A stretch of DNA of 5,389 nt from positions 1-5,389 of the forward strand of contig DAHUZG010000178.1 in assembly GCA_027306715.1 (NCBI GenBank). Reading direction: 5' to 3'. The stretch comes from Acidimicrobiaceae bacterium. Its GTDB lineage: Bacteria > Actinomycetota > Acidimicrobiia > Acidimicrobiales > Bog-793. Both the position numbers and the translations under genes were made by a program. Below are positions 1 through 5,389 of this stretch, one piece after another. The notes under the pieces were generated by a model, which was given only the letters and a program-made list of their open reading frames with translations, was not told the origin of the DNA and made no database searches. Positions within the stretch are counted from its first letter, which is position 1, and the number at the start of each line of letters is the position of its first letter.

Positions 1-104
1 GCTGCTTCGAGCGCCTGTGCCGTCCGAGCCGGCCCGCTCGGCTGCGGCACTCGCCGCGCGGCGGGGCCGCCGCCGGCCACGTCACCCCGGACTACCATCC
101 CGGC
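1..104. other. Upstream region with no identified gene
   Basis: This short stretch lies before the first recognisable gene. All three plus-strand frames are open to the left edge, as expected at this base composition, and none of the translations resembles a protein family I recognise. The frame of the next gene is also open to the edge, but it has no ATG or GTG upstream of 105. A minus-strand GTG start around 83-85 is possible for a divergent gene running out of the window, but it would be visible for fewer than 30 codons and looks like nothing I know. The only supported element is the promoter-like hexamer at its right end. Confidence 0.4.
93..98 (+). promoter_or_regulatory. Putative -10 element for leaderless transcription of the nucleotidyltransferase gene
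   Basis: TACCAT fits the TAnnnT -10 consensus and stands out in an otherwise G+C-saturated stretch. It is followed by exactly six bases before the GTG at 105, so transcription would begin at the first base of the start codon. No Shine-Dalgarno-like sequence precedes that GTG, which fits leaderless translation, common in actinobacteria. No clear -35 hexamer is visible. The spacing and hexamer are seen directly; promoter function is inferred. Confidence 0.5.
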
Positions 105-1010
105 GTGCAGCTCGTCGTCCTTGCCGCCGGTCACGGCCGGCGCTTCGGCGGCCTGAAGCAGCTGGCGCCGGTCGGCCCGAACGGCGAGTCGATCATGGAC
201 TATACGGCGAGGTCGGCGCAGCGCTGCGGCTTCGCCGGGGTCGTGCTCGTCGTCCGTGCCGAGATCCGCGAGGAGGTCGGTGCCCACGTCCGGCGCGCCT
301 GGCCGGCGAGCCTGCCGGTCGAGCTCGTCGACCAGATGCCCCTCGCCGGCACGGCGCCGGCGGTGCTCTCGGCGCGGCGGCTGCTCGACGGCGCCTTCGC
401 GGTCGCCAACGCCGACGACCTCTACGGCGAGCACGCCATCTCTGTCTTGCACGACTCGCTCGCCGCCGCGGCGGCCGCGACCGCCGCCGAGCACGTGATG
501 GTCGCCTACCGGCTGCGCAACACCGTGCTCACCGAGGCCCCGCTCACCCGCGGCCTGTGCGAGGTCGACGACTCGGGCTACCTCGTGCGCGTCCGCGAGC
601 AGTCCGTGCGCCGCCGCCCGGGAGGCGACTTCGATGCCGCCGCTCTCGGGCCCGACCGCCGCAGCGACCCGAGCGCCGCCTTCGACGAGCGGCTAAGCGG
701 CGACGAGCTCGTCTCGATGAACCTGTGGGGGTTCCAGGCCTCGATCCTTCACGCCCTCGAGGAGGCCGTCGCCGCCGGTCCGCCCAGCGGCGGGGCGGAG
801 CTGCTGCTGCCCGACGTCGTCGCTGCTGTCGTCGCCTCGGGCGCGGCGCGCCTTCGCGTCGTCGCCACCGAGGCCCGCTCGATCGGCCTCACCCACCCCG
901 ATGACATCGACCTCGTCCGCCGCGAGATCGCCGCCGAGATCGCCGCCGGGCTGACCGCTGAGGTCGCCGGCGGGATCGGGGCGAGCAGCGGTGGCGGGAC
1001 CACCGGGTAG
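105..1010 (+). CDS. Sugar-phosphate nucleotidyltransferase-like protein (NTP_transferase family)
   Basis: A 301-residue cytosolic protein of the GT-A-fold nucleotidyltransferase superfamily, which transfers an NMP group from an NTP to a sugar phosphate or similar phosphate. The N-terminus carries the nucleotide-binding signature LAAGHGRRFGGLKQ (residues 6-19, Lys18 the likely phosphate contact). It is followed by PVGPNGESIMDY (22-33), GTAPAVLSAR (82-91) and the acidic metal-binding loop NADD (102-105). Later family-like segments are SMNLWGF (204-210), ELLLPDVV (232-239) and GLTHPDD (261-267). These resemble proteins often annotated as UTP-glucose-1-phosphate uridylyltransferase-like, but sugar and nucleotide specificity cannot be read from the sequence. 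The GTG at 105 puts the signature at the usual distance from the N-terminus and fits the leaderless promoter. The last 20 or so residues are Gly/Ala/Ser/Thr-rich and probably disordered. The aminotransferase gene follows after 16 nt on the same strand. Confidence 0.85.
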   Translation: MQLVVLAAGHGRRFGGLKQLAPVGPNGESIMDYTARSAQRCGFAGVVLVVRAEIREEVGAHVRRAWPASLPVELVDQMPLAGTAPAVLSARRLLDGAFAVANADDLYGEHAISVLHDSLAAAAAATAAEHVMVAYRLRNTVLTEAPLTRGLCEVDDSGYLVRVREQSVRRRPGGDFDAAALGPDRRSDPSAAFDERLSGDELVSMNLWGFQASILHALEEAVAAGPPSGGAELLLPDVVAAVVASGAARLRVVATEARSIGLTHPDDIDLVRREIAAEIAAGLTAEVAGGIGASSGGGTTG

Positions 1011-1014
1011 CGCC

Positions 1015-1018
1015 GAGG
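1015..1018 (+). promoter_or_regulatory. Ribosome binding site deciding the aminotransferase start
   Basis: GAGG lies eight bases before the ATG at 1027, a normal Shine-Dalgarno distance. It supports 1027 over the in-frame GTG at 991, which would overlap the end of the preceding gene and add twelve residues (Gly/Ala/Pro/Glu-rich) with no family resemblance. Confidence 0.55.
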
Positions 1019-1026
1019 CAGAGCCG

Positions 1027-2796
1027 ATGGCCCCGCTCGCCTTTGTCAACGGCCACCTCGTCCCCGCCGGGGAGGCGGTGGTCTCGGTGTTCGATCACGG
1101 TTTCGTCGTCGGTGACGGCGTCTTTGAGACCGTCCTCGTGCGCGACGGCGCGCCGGTGCTGATCGAGCGCCACCTGAGCCGCCTGGCCGCCTCCGCCAAC
1201 GGGCTCGGCCTCGCCGAGCCCGACCCGGACGAGGTCCGTGCGGCGGTCGAGCAGGTGCTCGCCAGCGAGCAGCTGGCGCTCGGCCGCTTGCGCATCACCT
1301 ACACCGCCGGCGAGGGGCCGCTCGGCTCCTCGCGGGTCTTCGGTCACCGATCGCTGATCGTGCTCGCCGCGGCCGCCGGGGAGCCGGCGCCGACCACCCG
1401 GGTCGCCGTCGTCCCCTGGCCACGCAACGAGCGGGGGGCTCTCGCAGGGCTCAAGACGACCTCCTACGCCGGCAACGCCCGAGCCCTGGCCTGGGCCGGC
1501 GAGCAGGGCGCCGACGAGGCGATCTTCGCCAACGTCGCCGGCAACCTCTGCGAGGGCACCGGCTCGAACGTCTTCGTCGTCCTCGAGGACGGATCAGCGG
1601 TCACTCCGCCGCTCAGCTCGGGCTGCCTCGCCGGTGTCACCCGCGCCGTGGTGCTCGAATGCGGGGCCGGCGAGCTCGACGTGGCGATCGAGGACTTCCG
1701 CGCCGACTCTGTCGCCGAAGCCTTTCTCACTTCGACGGTGCGCGGCGTCCAGCCGATCGAGGCGATCGACAGCTCGCCGCTGCGCGCCTGCCCCGGTCCG
1801 GTGACGCTGCAGCTCGCCGGCGCGCTCGAGAAGCGCCGGCGGCCCAGAGCTCCGAGAACGCTCACGAGCCGGCGAGCAGCTCCCCGACCTCGAACAGCCG
1901 TGCCGGCGAGACTGCCCCGTCGCTCCAGTCAAGGACGAGGCCGTCGGCGCCGGCGGCGCGGCAGGTGCGAGCGAGCTTGCCGAGCGCGCCCTCGTCGAGG
2001 GTGCCGGCTGCGACCCGGGCGAGCAGCGTCGGACAGCCGTCGAGGCGGCCGGCGCGGCGCGCGAACGGTGACATCGTGGCGCGCAGCGCTTCGATGGCGC
2101 CTGCCTCGAGGGGAGCGAGCTCGATCACGCAGAGGTCGGCGAAGCGCGCCGCCAGGTCGAGCAGCCTCGTCGTCGTCGCCTCGCCGCAGCCGGAGGGTAT
2201 GCCAAGGACGATCGGCATGCCGCCGGTCACGTGCTCGTAACGGGGCTCGTTGGAGGCGCTGTCGAGCCGGTAATGGCGGCCGGAGAAGCTCGGCGAGGGA
2301 ACTCGGATCAGCGCCCGGCACACCTCGAGCGCCTCGGAGAGCCTCTCGAGCCCGTCCTCGCCGGGATCGGCGCGATCGGGAGCGAGCGCCAGCACCGTCC
2401 GGCCGTCCGAGCAGACGTCGAGCGAGGTGGCAACCTTGGCAAGGACCGCCGGGGGTCGCTCGCCGACGGCGCTCGACAAACAGCCGATCGTCAGCTTGCT
2501 CGTCGAGACGGCGACGGCGCCGAGCACGACGAAGGGATCGACGACCGGCAGCGAGCGCTCCGGCGACAGCGTCGCCGTGCCAGCGAAGCCCCGACCGCCG
2601 TCGATGGCGGGCTGCCGGCCGTCGAGGAAGAAGGCGTCGAAGCCGGCCCTCTCGGCCGCCCGCGCCCTCTCGACGATCTCGTCGAGGCCGCTCGGCCCGG
2701 GGGGGGAACCCGGGTGGCGCCGGAGCGGAGCGCGCACCACGATCCCGAGACGGATGGCGCTCATGCGCGCCGCCAGATCGGTCGCATCTGCTGTGA
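1027..2796 (+). CDS. Class IV PLP-dependent aminotransferase (BCAT / aminodeoxychorismate lyase-like) with anomalous open 3' extension
   Basis: The first 270 residues or so form a complete fold-type IV PLP enzyme: VNGHLVP (7-13), the GDGVFET motif (29-35), an ERHLSRL helix (47-53) and the Schiff-base lysine in LKTTSY (Lys143). These are followed by GADEAIF (161-167), LCEGTGSN (174-181), PLSSGCLAGVTR (195-206), LTSTVRGVQPI (234-244) and the terminal GPVTLQL (257-263). The family includes branched-chain aminotransferase (IlvE), D-amino-acid aminotransferase and 4-amino-4-deoxychorismate lyase (PabC). Glu34 sits where E. coli PabC has a catalytic Thr, leaning toward a transaminase, but I cannot choose. 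Family members are about 270-300 residues, so the protein should end near 1845. Instead the frame stays open to TGA at 2794-2796, giving 589 residues. The extra part is Arg/Ala/Pro/Ser-rich and antisense to the oxidoreductase gene, so it looks like a coding shadow. The start and domain are secure; the 3' end is not. Confidence 0.65.
   Translation: MAPLAFVNGHLVPAGEAVVSVFDHGFVVGDGVFETVLVRDGAPVLIERHLSRLAASANGLGLAEPDPDEVRAAVEQVLASEQLALGRLRITYTAGEGPLGSSRVFGHRSLIVLAAAAGEPAPTTRVAVVPWPRNERGALAGLKTTSYAGNARALAWAGEQGADEAIFANVAGNLCEGTGSNVFVVLEDGSAVTPPLSSGCLAGVTRAVVLECGAGELDVAIEDFRADSVAEAFLTSTVRGVQPIEAIDSSPLRACPGPVTLQLAGALEKRRRPRAPRTLTSRRAAPRPRTAVPARLPRRSSQGRGRRRRRRGRCERACRARPRRGCRLRPGRAASDSRRGGRRGARTVTSWRAALRWRLPRGERARSRRGRRSAPPGRAASSSSPRRSRRVCQGRSACRRSRARNGARWRRCRAGNGGRRSSARELGSAPGTPRAPRRASRARPRRDRRDRERAPAPSGRPSRRRARWQPWQGPPGVARRRRSTNSRSSACSSRRRRRRARRRDRRPAASAPATASPCQRSPDRRRWRAAGRRGRRRRSRPSRPPAPSRRSRRGRSARGGNPGGAGAERAPRSRDGWRSCAPPDRSHLL
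1846..2796 (+). other. Stop-less extension of the aminotransferase frame, antisense to the oxidoreductase gene
   Basis: After the conserved GPVTLQL and LEKR end of the aminotransferase, the frame continues for over 300 codons with no recognisable domain, dominated by Arg, Ala, Pro, Gly and Ser. In this stretch the G+C-rich third codon positions of the minus-strand gene fall on the second codon position of this frame, which explains that composition. The other two plus frames do not stop nearby either: the next stops are at 2069-2071 and 2238-2240. A single frameshift therefore would not restore a normal end, whereas one substitution at AGA 1846, AGA 1855 or CGA 1873 would create TGA. I regard the region as probably non-coding on this strand. 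Confidence 0.6.
1862..2764 (-). CDS. LLM-class (luciferase-like) flavin-dependent oxidoreductase
   Basis: A 300-residue protein of the bacterial luciferase-like monooxygenase family (TIM-barrel, FMN- or F420-dependent, cytosolic). It shows the usual order of segments: SAIRLGIVV strand (2-10), ERARAAERAGFDAFFLDG (32-49), DPFVVLGAVAVSTSKLTIG (76-94) and PAVLAKVATSLDVCSDGRTVL (105-125). In relatives the last of these reads roughly 'PA.lA..aatLD.lS.GR..lg'. Then come RLSEALEVCRALI (141-153), SGRHYRLDSA (161-170) and MPIVLGIPS (183-191). Length is normal for the family; substrate and cofactor cannot be told. The ATG at 2764 starts directly at the first barrel strand. The frame continues 50 codons upstream but would run into dprA with non-family sequence. 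No clear Shine-Dalgarno or TAnnnT box precedes the ATG, so a non-canonical upstream start (e.g. CTG) is not excluded. It lies 77 nt after dprA on the same strand and may be cotranscribed. Confidence 0.85.
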   Translation of the reverse strand: MSAIRLGIVVRAPLRRHPGSPPGPSGLDEIVERARAAERAGFDAFFLDGRQPAIDGGRGFAGTATLSPERSLPVVDPFVVLGAVAVSTSKLTIGCLSSAVGERPPAVLAKVATSLDVCSDGRTVLALAPDRADPGEDGLERLSEALEVCRALIRVPSPSFSGRHYRLDSASNEPRYEHVTGGMPIVLGIPSGCGEATTTRLLDLAARFADLCVIELAPLEAGAIEALRATMSPFARRAGRLDGCPTLLARVAAGTLDEGALGKLARTCRAAGADGLVLDWSDGAVSPARLFEVGELLAGS

Positions 2797-2841
2797 TGCT
2801 CGCACATTGCCGCTTCGCGTGCGAGGGGGGCGCCGGCGCGC
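2765..2841. other. Gap between dprA and the oxidoreductase gene
   Basis: This is the only non-coding spacer within the minus-strand gene run. It contains a short perfect palindrome (GCGCCGGCGC, 2830-2839) just after the dprA stop, but no T-run, so a rho-independent terminator is not supported. Neither a ribosome binding site nor a promoter consensus is obvious ahead of the oxidoreductase ATG. Confidence 0.45.
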
Positions 2842-4086
2842 TCAGCAGCGGCGCTCCCACCCCGCCCCGACACGGGCGACGAGGCCGCTCGCCGCCAGCT
2901 GCTCGAGTGCCCACGACGAAGCCTCGAGGCCGAGTCCGCTCCGCTGCATCACCTCGCCGAGGCCGAGCGGGCGCTCCTCGAGCACGCCCAGGACCCGCTG
3001 CTGGCGCTCGTCTCCCGGCTCTCTCCGAGACAGCTGGCGCCGCCCGCCGCGTCCTGCGGGGGTGCGGGCGGCAGCGCCCGCGACACGGCGCCGCCCCACC
3101 GGCGACGGCCCTCCCGGCGACGGCCCTACCGGCGACGGCTCCATCGGGCGACTCAGCGCGAGCAGCGTGAGGACGTCGGCGACCTCGCGCACGACGTGGG
3201 CCCCGTCCGCGAGGAGGTCGTTCGTGCCTGCCGAGGCGGCGCTGTGGACCGAGCCGGGCACGGCACCGACGGGCACGCCGCGGCGCGCGGCAGCCTCAAC
3301 GGTGTGCAACGCTCCGCCGCGGCGGTGCGACTCGACGACGACGACGACGTCGGACATCGCCGCCAGCATCCGGTTCCGCTCGGGGAAGCGCCAGGCCTCC
3401 GGGGCCGTCCCGGGCGGCGCCTCCGAGACGATCGCCCCACGCTCGGCGACAAGACGCCAGATCCGCCCCGCCGACGCCGGGTAGACGACGTCGACGCCGC
3501 CGCCGACGATGCCGAGCGGCGGCGCGGCCGCTTCGCCGGGGGCGAGCGCGCCAGCATGGGCCGCGCAGTCGATGCCCGCAGCCAGCCCGGACACGACGAC
3601 GACGCCGGCCCCGGCGAGCGCTCCTGCCAGCTCGGCGGCGACCTCCTCGCCGTAGTGGGTGCAGGCCCGAGTGCCGACGACGGCGACCGCGGGTCGCGTC
3701 GCAGCGGGCACGGCGCCGGAGACAAAGAGCACCGCTGGCGCCTCGAGGTCCGACTCCAGCCGTGGCGGGTAGGCCGCCTCGCCGGGCCGGGCGACGCCAA
3801 CCCCGAGCCGGCAGAGACGCTCCCATCCGCCGGCGACGTCGACGCTGCGCGCCTCGGCCGAGAGGCGCTCGAGCGTGCCCGCAGGGGGTCGACGACGGAC
3901 GGCCTGCTCGTCTCTGCTCAATCCCGGCGCGAGTAGCGCCTCCCCGCGTCCGGCCATGAGCTCGGCAAAGCACCACCTCGCCGGGCGGTCGAGCAGCAGG
4001 CCCCGCAGCAGAGCCGGTCCGACTCCACGCAGTCCGGCGATCGCCGTGGCATAGGCGGCGTCGGGCAGGCCGGCGGTGGCGCTCAC
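2842..4086 (-). CDS. dprA: DNA-processing protein DprA (Smf family)
   Basis: A 414-residue cytosolic DprA, the mediator that binds incoming single-stranded DNA during natural transformation, displaces SSB and loads RecA. An N-terminal helix-hairpin-helix-like segment (about 11-31, LRGVGPALL) precedes the Rossmann-type DprA core: VVGTRACTHYG (136-146), SGLAAGIDCAAHAGAL (166-181), GGGVDVVYP (195-203), FPERNRMLAAMSD (234-246), ESHRRGGALHT (252-262), AVPGS (275-279) and GTNDLLADGA (287-296). A linker with a PSPVG-type repeat (317-331) leads to a C-terminal winged-helix-like domain (about 362-412, QRVLGVLEERPLGLGEVM onward). It is slightly longer than E. coli Smf (374 aa), mainly through the linker. 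RGGAL replaces the more usual (R/K)SGSL. The GTG start overlaps the comM stop as GTGA, implying translational coupling. Many actinobacteria carry this pair without demonstrated competence, so a general recombination role is also possible. Confidence 0.95.
   Translation of the reverse strand: MSATAGLPDAAYATAIAGLRGVGPALLRGLLLDRPARWCFAELMAGRGEALLAPGLSRDEQAVRRRPPAGTLERLSAEARSVDVAGGWERLCRLGVGVARPGEAAYPPRLESDLEAPAVLFVSGAVPAATRPAVAVVGTRACTHYGEEVAAELAGALAGAGVVVVSGLAAGIDCAAHAGALAPGEAAAPPLGIVGGGVDVVYPASAGRIWRLVAERGAIVSEAPPGTAPEAWRFPERNRMLAAMSDVVVVVESHRRGGALHTVEAAARRGVPVGAVPGSVHSAASAGTNDLLADGAHVVREVADVLTLLALSRPMEPSPVGPSPGGPSPVGRRRVAGAAARTPAGRGGRRQLSRREPGDERQQRVLGVLEERPLGLGEVMQRSGLGLEASSWALEQLAASGLVARVGAGWERRC
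3101..3145 (-). repeat. 15-bp tandem repeat in the DprA linker
   Basis: Three adjacent 15-base units begin GGCGACGGC on the plus strand: 3101-3115 and 3116-3130 differ at one base, and 3131-3145 is more diverged. In the DprA frame they encode the PSPVG, PSPGG and PSPVG-like pentapeptides between the Rossmann core and the winged-helix domain. The unit length is a multiple of three, so copy-number change would lengthen or shorten the linker without a frameshift. Confidence 0.75.
4083..4086 (-). promoter_or_regulatory. GTGA stop/start overlap of comM and dprA
   Basis: On the minus strand the comM stop TGA (4085-4083) and the dprA start GTG (4086-4084) share bases as GTGA. A GGTGG-like stretch a few bases upstream, inside the end of comM, could act as a weak Shine-Dalgarno. 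Such overlaps usually couple translation of the second gene to termination of the first. This arrangement also fixes the dprA start. Confidence 0.75.
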
Positions 4087-5389
4087 GCCACCACCAGCGC
4101 GGCGCGCCCTGCTCGTAGCCCGAGGGCGGCCGCCACCTGCTCCTCGTCGAGCGGCGGGTCGGTGCCGGCGAGGTCGGCGATCGTGAGCGCCACGAGCCGC
4201 ACCCGGACGAGCGCCCGGACGCTCAGCGCTCCGGTCGTCATCCGCTCGAGCAACAGCCGCCGGGCGCCGGGTGCGAGCGGCGCCAATTCGTCAAGACGCG
4301 CCGCCGGCAGCTCGCCGTTGCAGCGCACCGACCTGCTGCGGGCGCGCCGGCGGGCGGCGGCGACGCGGACGGCCACCGTCGCCGAGGACTCAGCCACGCT
4401 CCCGCCGCCCCCGAGCAGCGCGGCCGCCGGCGGGCGCTCGACGACGACCTGCAGGTCGAAACGGTCGAGCAGCGGCGCCGACAGCCGCCGCCCGTAGCGG
4501 GCGCGTTCGGCCGGGCTGCACCGGCAGCGGCCGGGAAGGCTGCCCTCGCCGCAGGGACAGGGGTTGCTGGCGGCGACGAGCAGGACGCGCGCCGGGAAGC
4601 TCACCGCCCCCCGGGCGCGGGCGACGCGCACGACGCCCTCCTCGATCGGCTGGCGCAGGCTCTCGAGCACCGTCGTCGGGAACTCGCCGAGCTCGTCGAG
4701 GAAGAGCACGCCGTTGTTGGCAAGTGAGACCTCTCCGGGCCGCATCGTCGCCGAGCCGCCGCCGATCAACGCCACCGGCGAGGCGGAATGGTGGGGGGCG
4801 CGAAACGGCGGCCGATCTGCTCCCGAGCCGAGCAGGGCGCCCGCCGCCGAGTACACCCGCCTCGTCTCGAGCGCCTCGGGCGTGTCGAGAGCTGGCAGCA
4901 GGTCGGGCAGGCAGCGTGCGAGGAGCGTCTTTCCTGCCCCGGGCGGCCCGACAAGGAGCAGGTGGTGGCCCCCGGCTGCAGCCACCTCGAGCGCCCGGCG
5001 ACCGAGCTCCTGGCCGCGCACGGTGGCGAGGTCTGCTCGCGCCGGGCCGGCGACGACAGCTGTCGCCGCCGGCTCGGCTGGCTCGGGCGCCCACCCGCCG
5101 TCGCCGCGCAGCGCCTCGACGACCTCGCGCAGCGACCGTCCCGCGAGCACCCGGCGGCTCGTCACGAGGCGCCCCTCGACGAGGCAGTCCGGCGGCACGA
5201 CGACGGCGTCGGCCGGTGTGGCTGCGACCAGGGCGAGCGCCCCGGGGACCGGCCGCAGCGACCCGTCGAGGCCGAGCTCGCCGAGGAAGCCGCACCCCTC
5301 GACGAGCCGCGGCTCGAGCTCGCCGGTCGCCACGAGCACGCCGACGGCGATCGGAAGGTCGAGGCCGGCGCCGACCTTCCGCAGCGAGG
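4083..5389 (-). CDS. comM: ComM/YifB-type Mg-chelatase-like AAA+ ATPase (partial, N-terminus beyond the right edge)
   Basis: The visible 434 residues are the main part of a ComM protein (family length about 500); the reading frame runs off the window, so roughly 70-80 N-terminal residues are missing. The first visible residues, SLRKVGAGLDLPIAVGVL, match the family's 'LRKeG..fDLPIAlG.L' segment in the Lon-protease-like N-terminal domain, so the GTG at 5339 is internal and not the start. Next come FLGELGLDGSLRPV (about 34-47), Walker A GPPGAGKT (147-154, 4926-4949), FRAPHHSAS (195-203), Walker B VLFLDE (227-232), the paired cysteines CPC and CRC (277-290) and LSAPLLDRFDLQV (302-314). ComM is a hexameric helicase that drives branch migration during integration of transforming DNA. 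The C-terminal LSVRALVRVRLVALTIADL (4170-4226) departs from the usual 'LS.RA..R.LkVARTIADL'. dprA follows with a 4-nt overlap. Confidence 0.93.
   Translation of the reverse strand, partial: SLRKVGAGLDLPIAVGVLVATGELEPRLVEGCGFLGELGLDGSLRPVPGALALVAATPADAVVVPPDCLVEGRLVTSRRVLAGRSLREVVEALRGDGGWAPEPAEPAATAVVAGPARADLATVRGQELGRRALEVAAAGGHHLLLVGPPGAGKTLLARCLPDLLPALDTPEALETRRVYSAAGALLGSGADRPPFRAPHHSASPVALIGGGSATMRPGEVSLANNGVLFLDELGEFPTTVLESLRQPIEEGVVRVARARGAVSFPARVLLVAASNPCPCGEGSLPGRCRCSPAERARYGRRLSAPLLDRFDLQVVVERPPAAALLGGGGSVAESSATVAVRVAAARRRARSRSVRCNGELPAARLDELAPLAPGARRLLLERMTTGALSVRALVRVRLVALTIADLAGTDPPLDEEQVAAALGLRAGRAALVVA

Noticed and set aside
17..904. Long plus-strand open frame overlapping the nucleotidyltransferase gene
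   Set aside because: Its translation is dominated by Arg, Pro and Ala with no family motif, while the frame starting at 105 has a clear nucleotidyltransferase signature; it is a composition shadow.
991..1026. Upstream GTG at 991 as the aminotransferase start
   Set aside because: It would overlap the preceding gene and add residues without family similarity; the ATG at 1027 has a well-spaced GAGG and begins at the conserved N-terminus.
1822..1836. Small inverted repeat (GCGCT, five-base loop, AGCGC) near the convergent junction as a possible terminator
   Set aside because: The stem is only five pairs, lies within the coding end of the aminotransferase and has no T-run on either side; such palindromes arise easily at this G+C content.
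3333..3349. Run of CGA trinucleotides (five and a partial copy)
   Set aside because: On the minus strand it encodes a row of valines in the conserved hydrophobic strand of the DprA Rossmann core, so ordinary codon choice explains it.
2231..3484. 417-codon plus-strand open frame spanning the oxidoreductase and dprA genes
   Set aside because: It is antisense to two well-supported genes, its residue makeup is Arg/Ala/Pro-rich, and it shows no recognisable domain.
5337..5339. Minus-strand GTG at 5339 as the start of comM
   Set aside because: The frame continues upstream to the window edge with conserved ComM sequence (LRK and DLPIA motifs), so this valine codon is internal.

Overview
The window is very G+C-rich chromosomal DNA with long overlapping open frames on both strands. 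GTG starts are frequent, and one gene has a good leaderless-type promoter. Together with the protein families present, this suggests a high-G+C actinobacterium-like lineage, possibly a deep branch such as Acidimicrobiia. That placement is an inference from composition and gene style, not from a marker gene. I see no mobile element, CRISPR array, tRNA or rRNA.

Layout: two plus-strand genes on the left face three minus-strand genes on the right. Plus strand: a sugar-nucleotidyltransferase-like protein (105-1010), then after a 16-nt gap a PLP-dependent class IV aminotransferase (starts at 1027). Minus strand, read right to left: the C-terminal part of a ComM/YifB-type AAA+ Mg-chelatase-like protein (runs off the right edge, stop at 4083), DprA/Smf (GTG start at 4086, 4-nt overlap with comM, stop at 2842), then a luciferase-like flavin-dependent oxidoreductase (2764-1862).

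The comM-dprA pair is a natural-transformation and recombination module. DprA loads RecA on incoming single-stranded DNA, and ComM is a helicase that promotes branch migration during integration. The overlapping stop and start (GTGA) implies translational coupling. The oxidoreductase downstream may share the transcript but has no obvious functional link to DNA uptake. The two left-hand genes probably form a small operon, but their exact substrates cannot be fixed from sequence.

The main oddity is at the convergent junction. The aminotransferase domain ends at about 1845, yet its frame has no stop until 2796, so the open frame runs antisense through the whole oxidoreductase gene. Either a stop codon has been lost (mutation or sequence error) or the protein carries a long Arg-rich tail. 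I did not find a convincing new biological system here; the other findings are modest.
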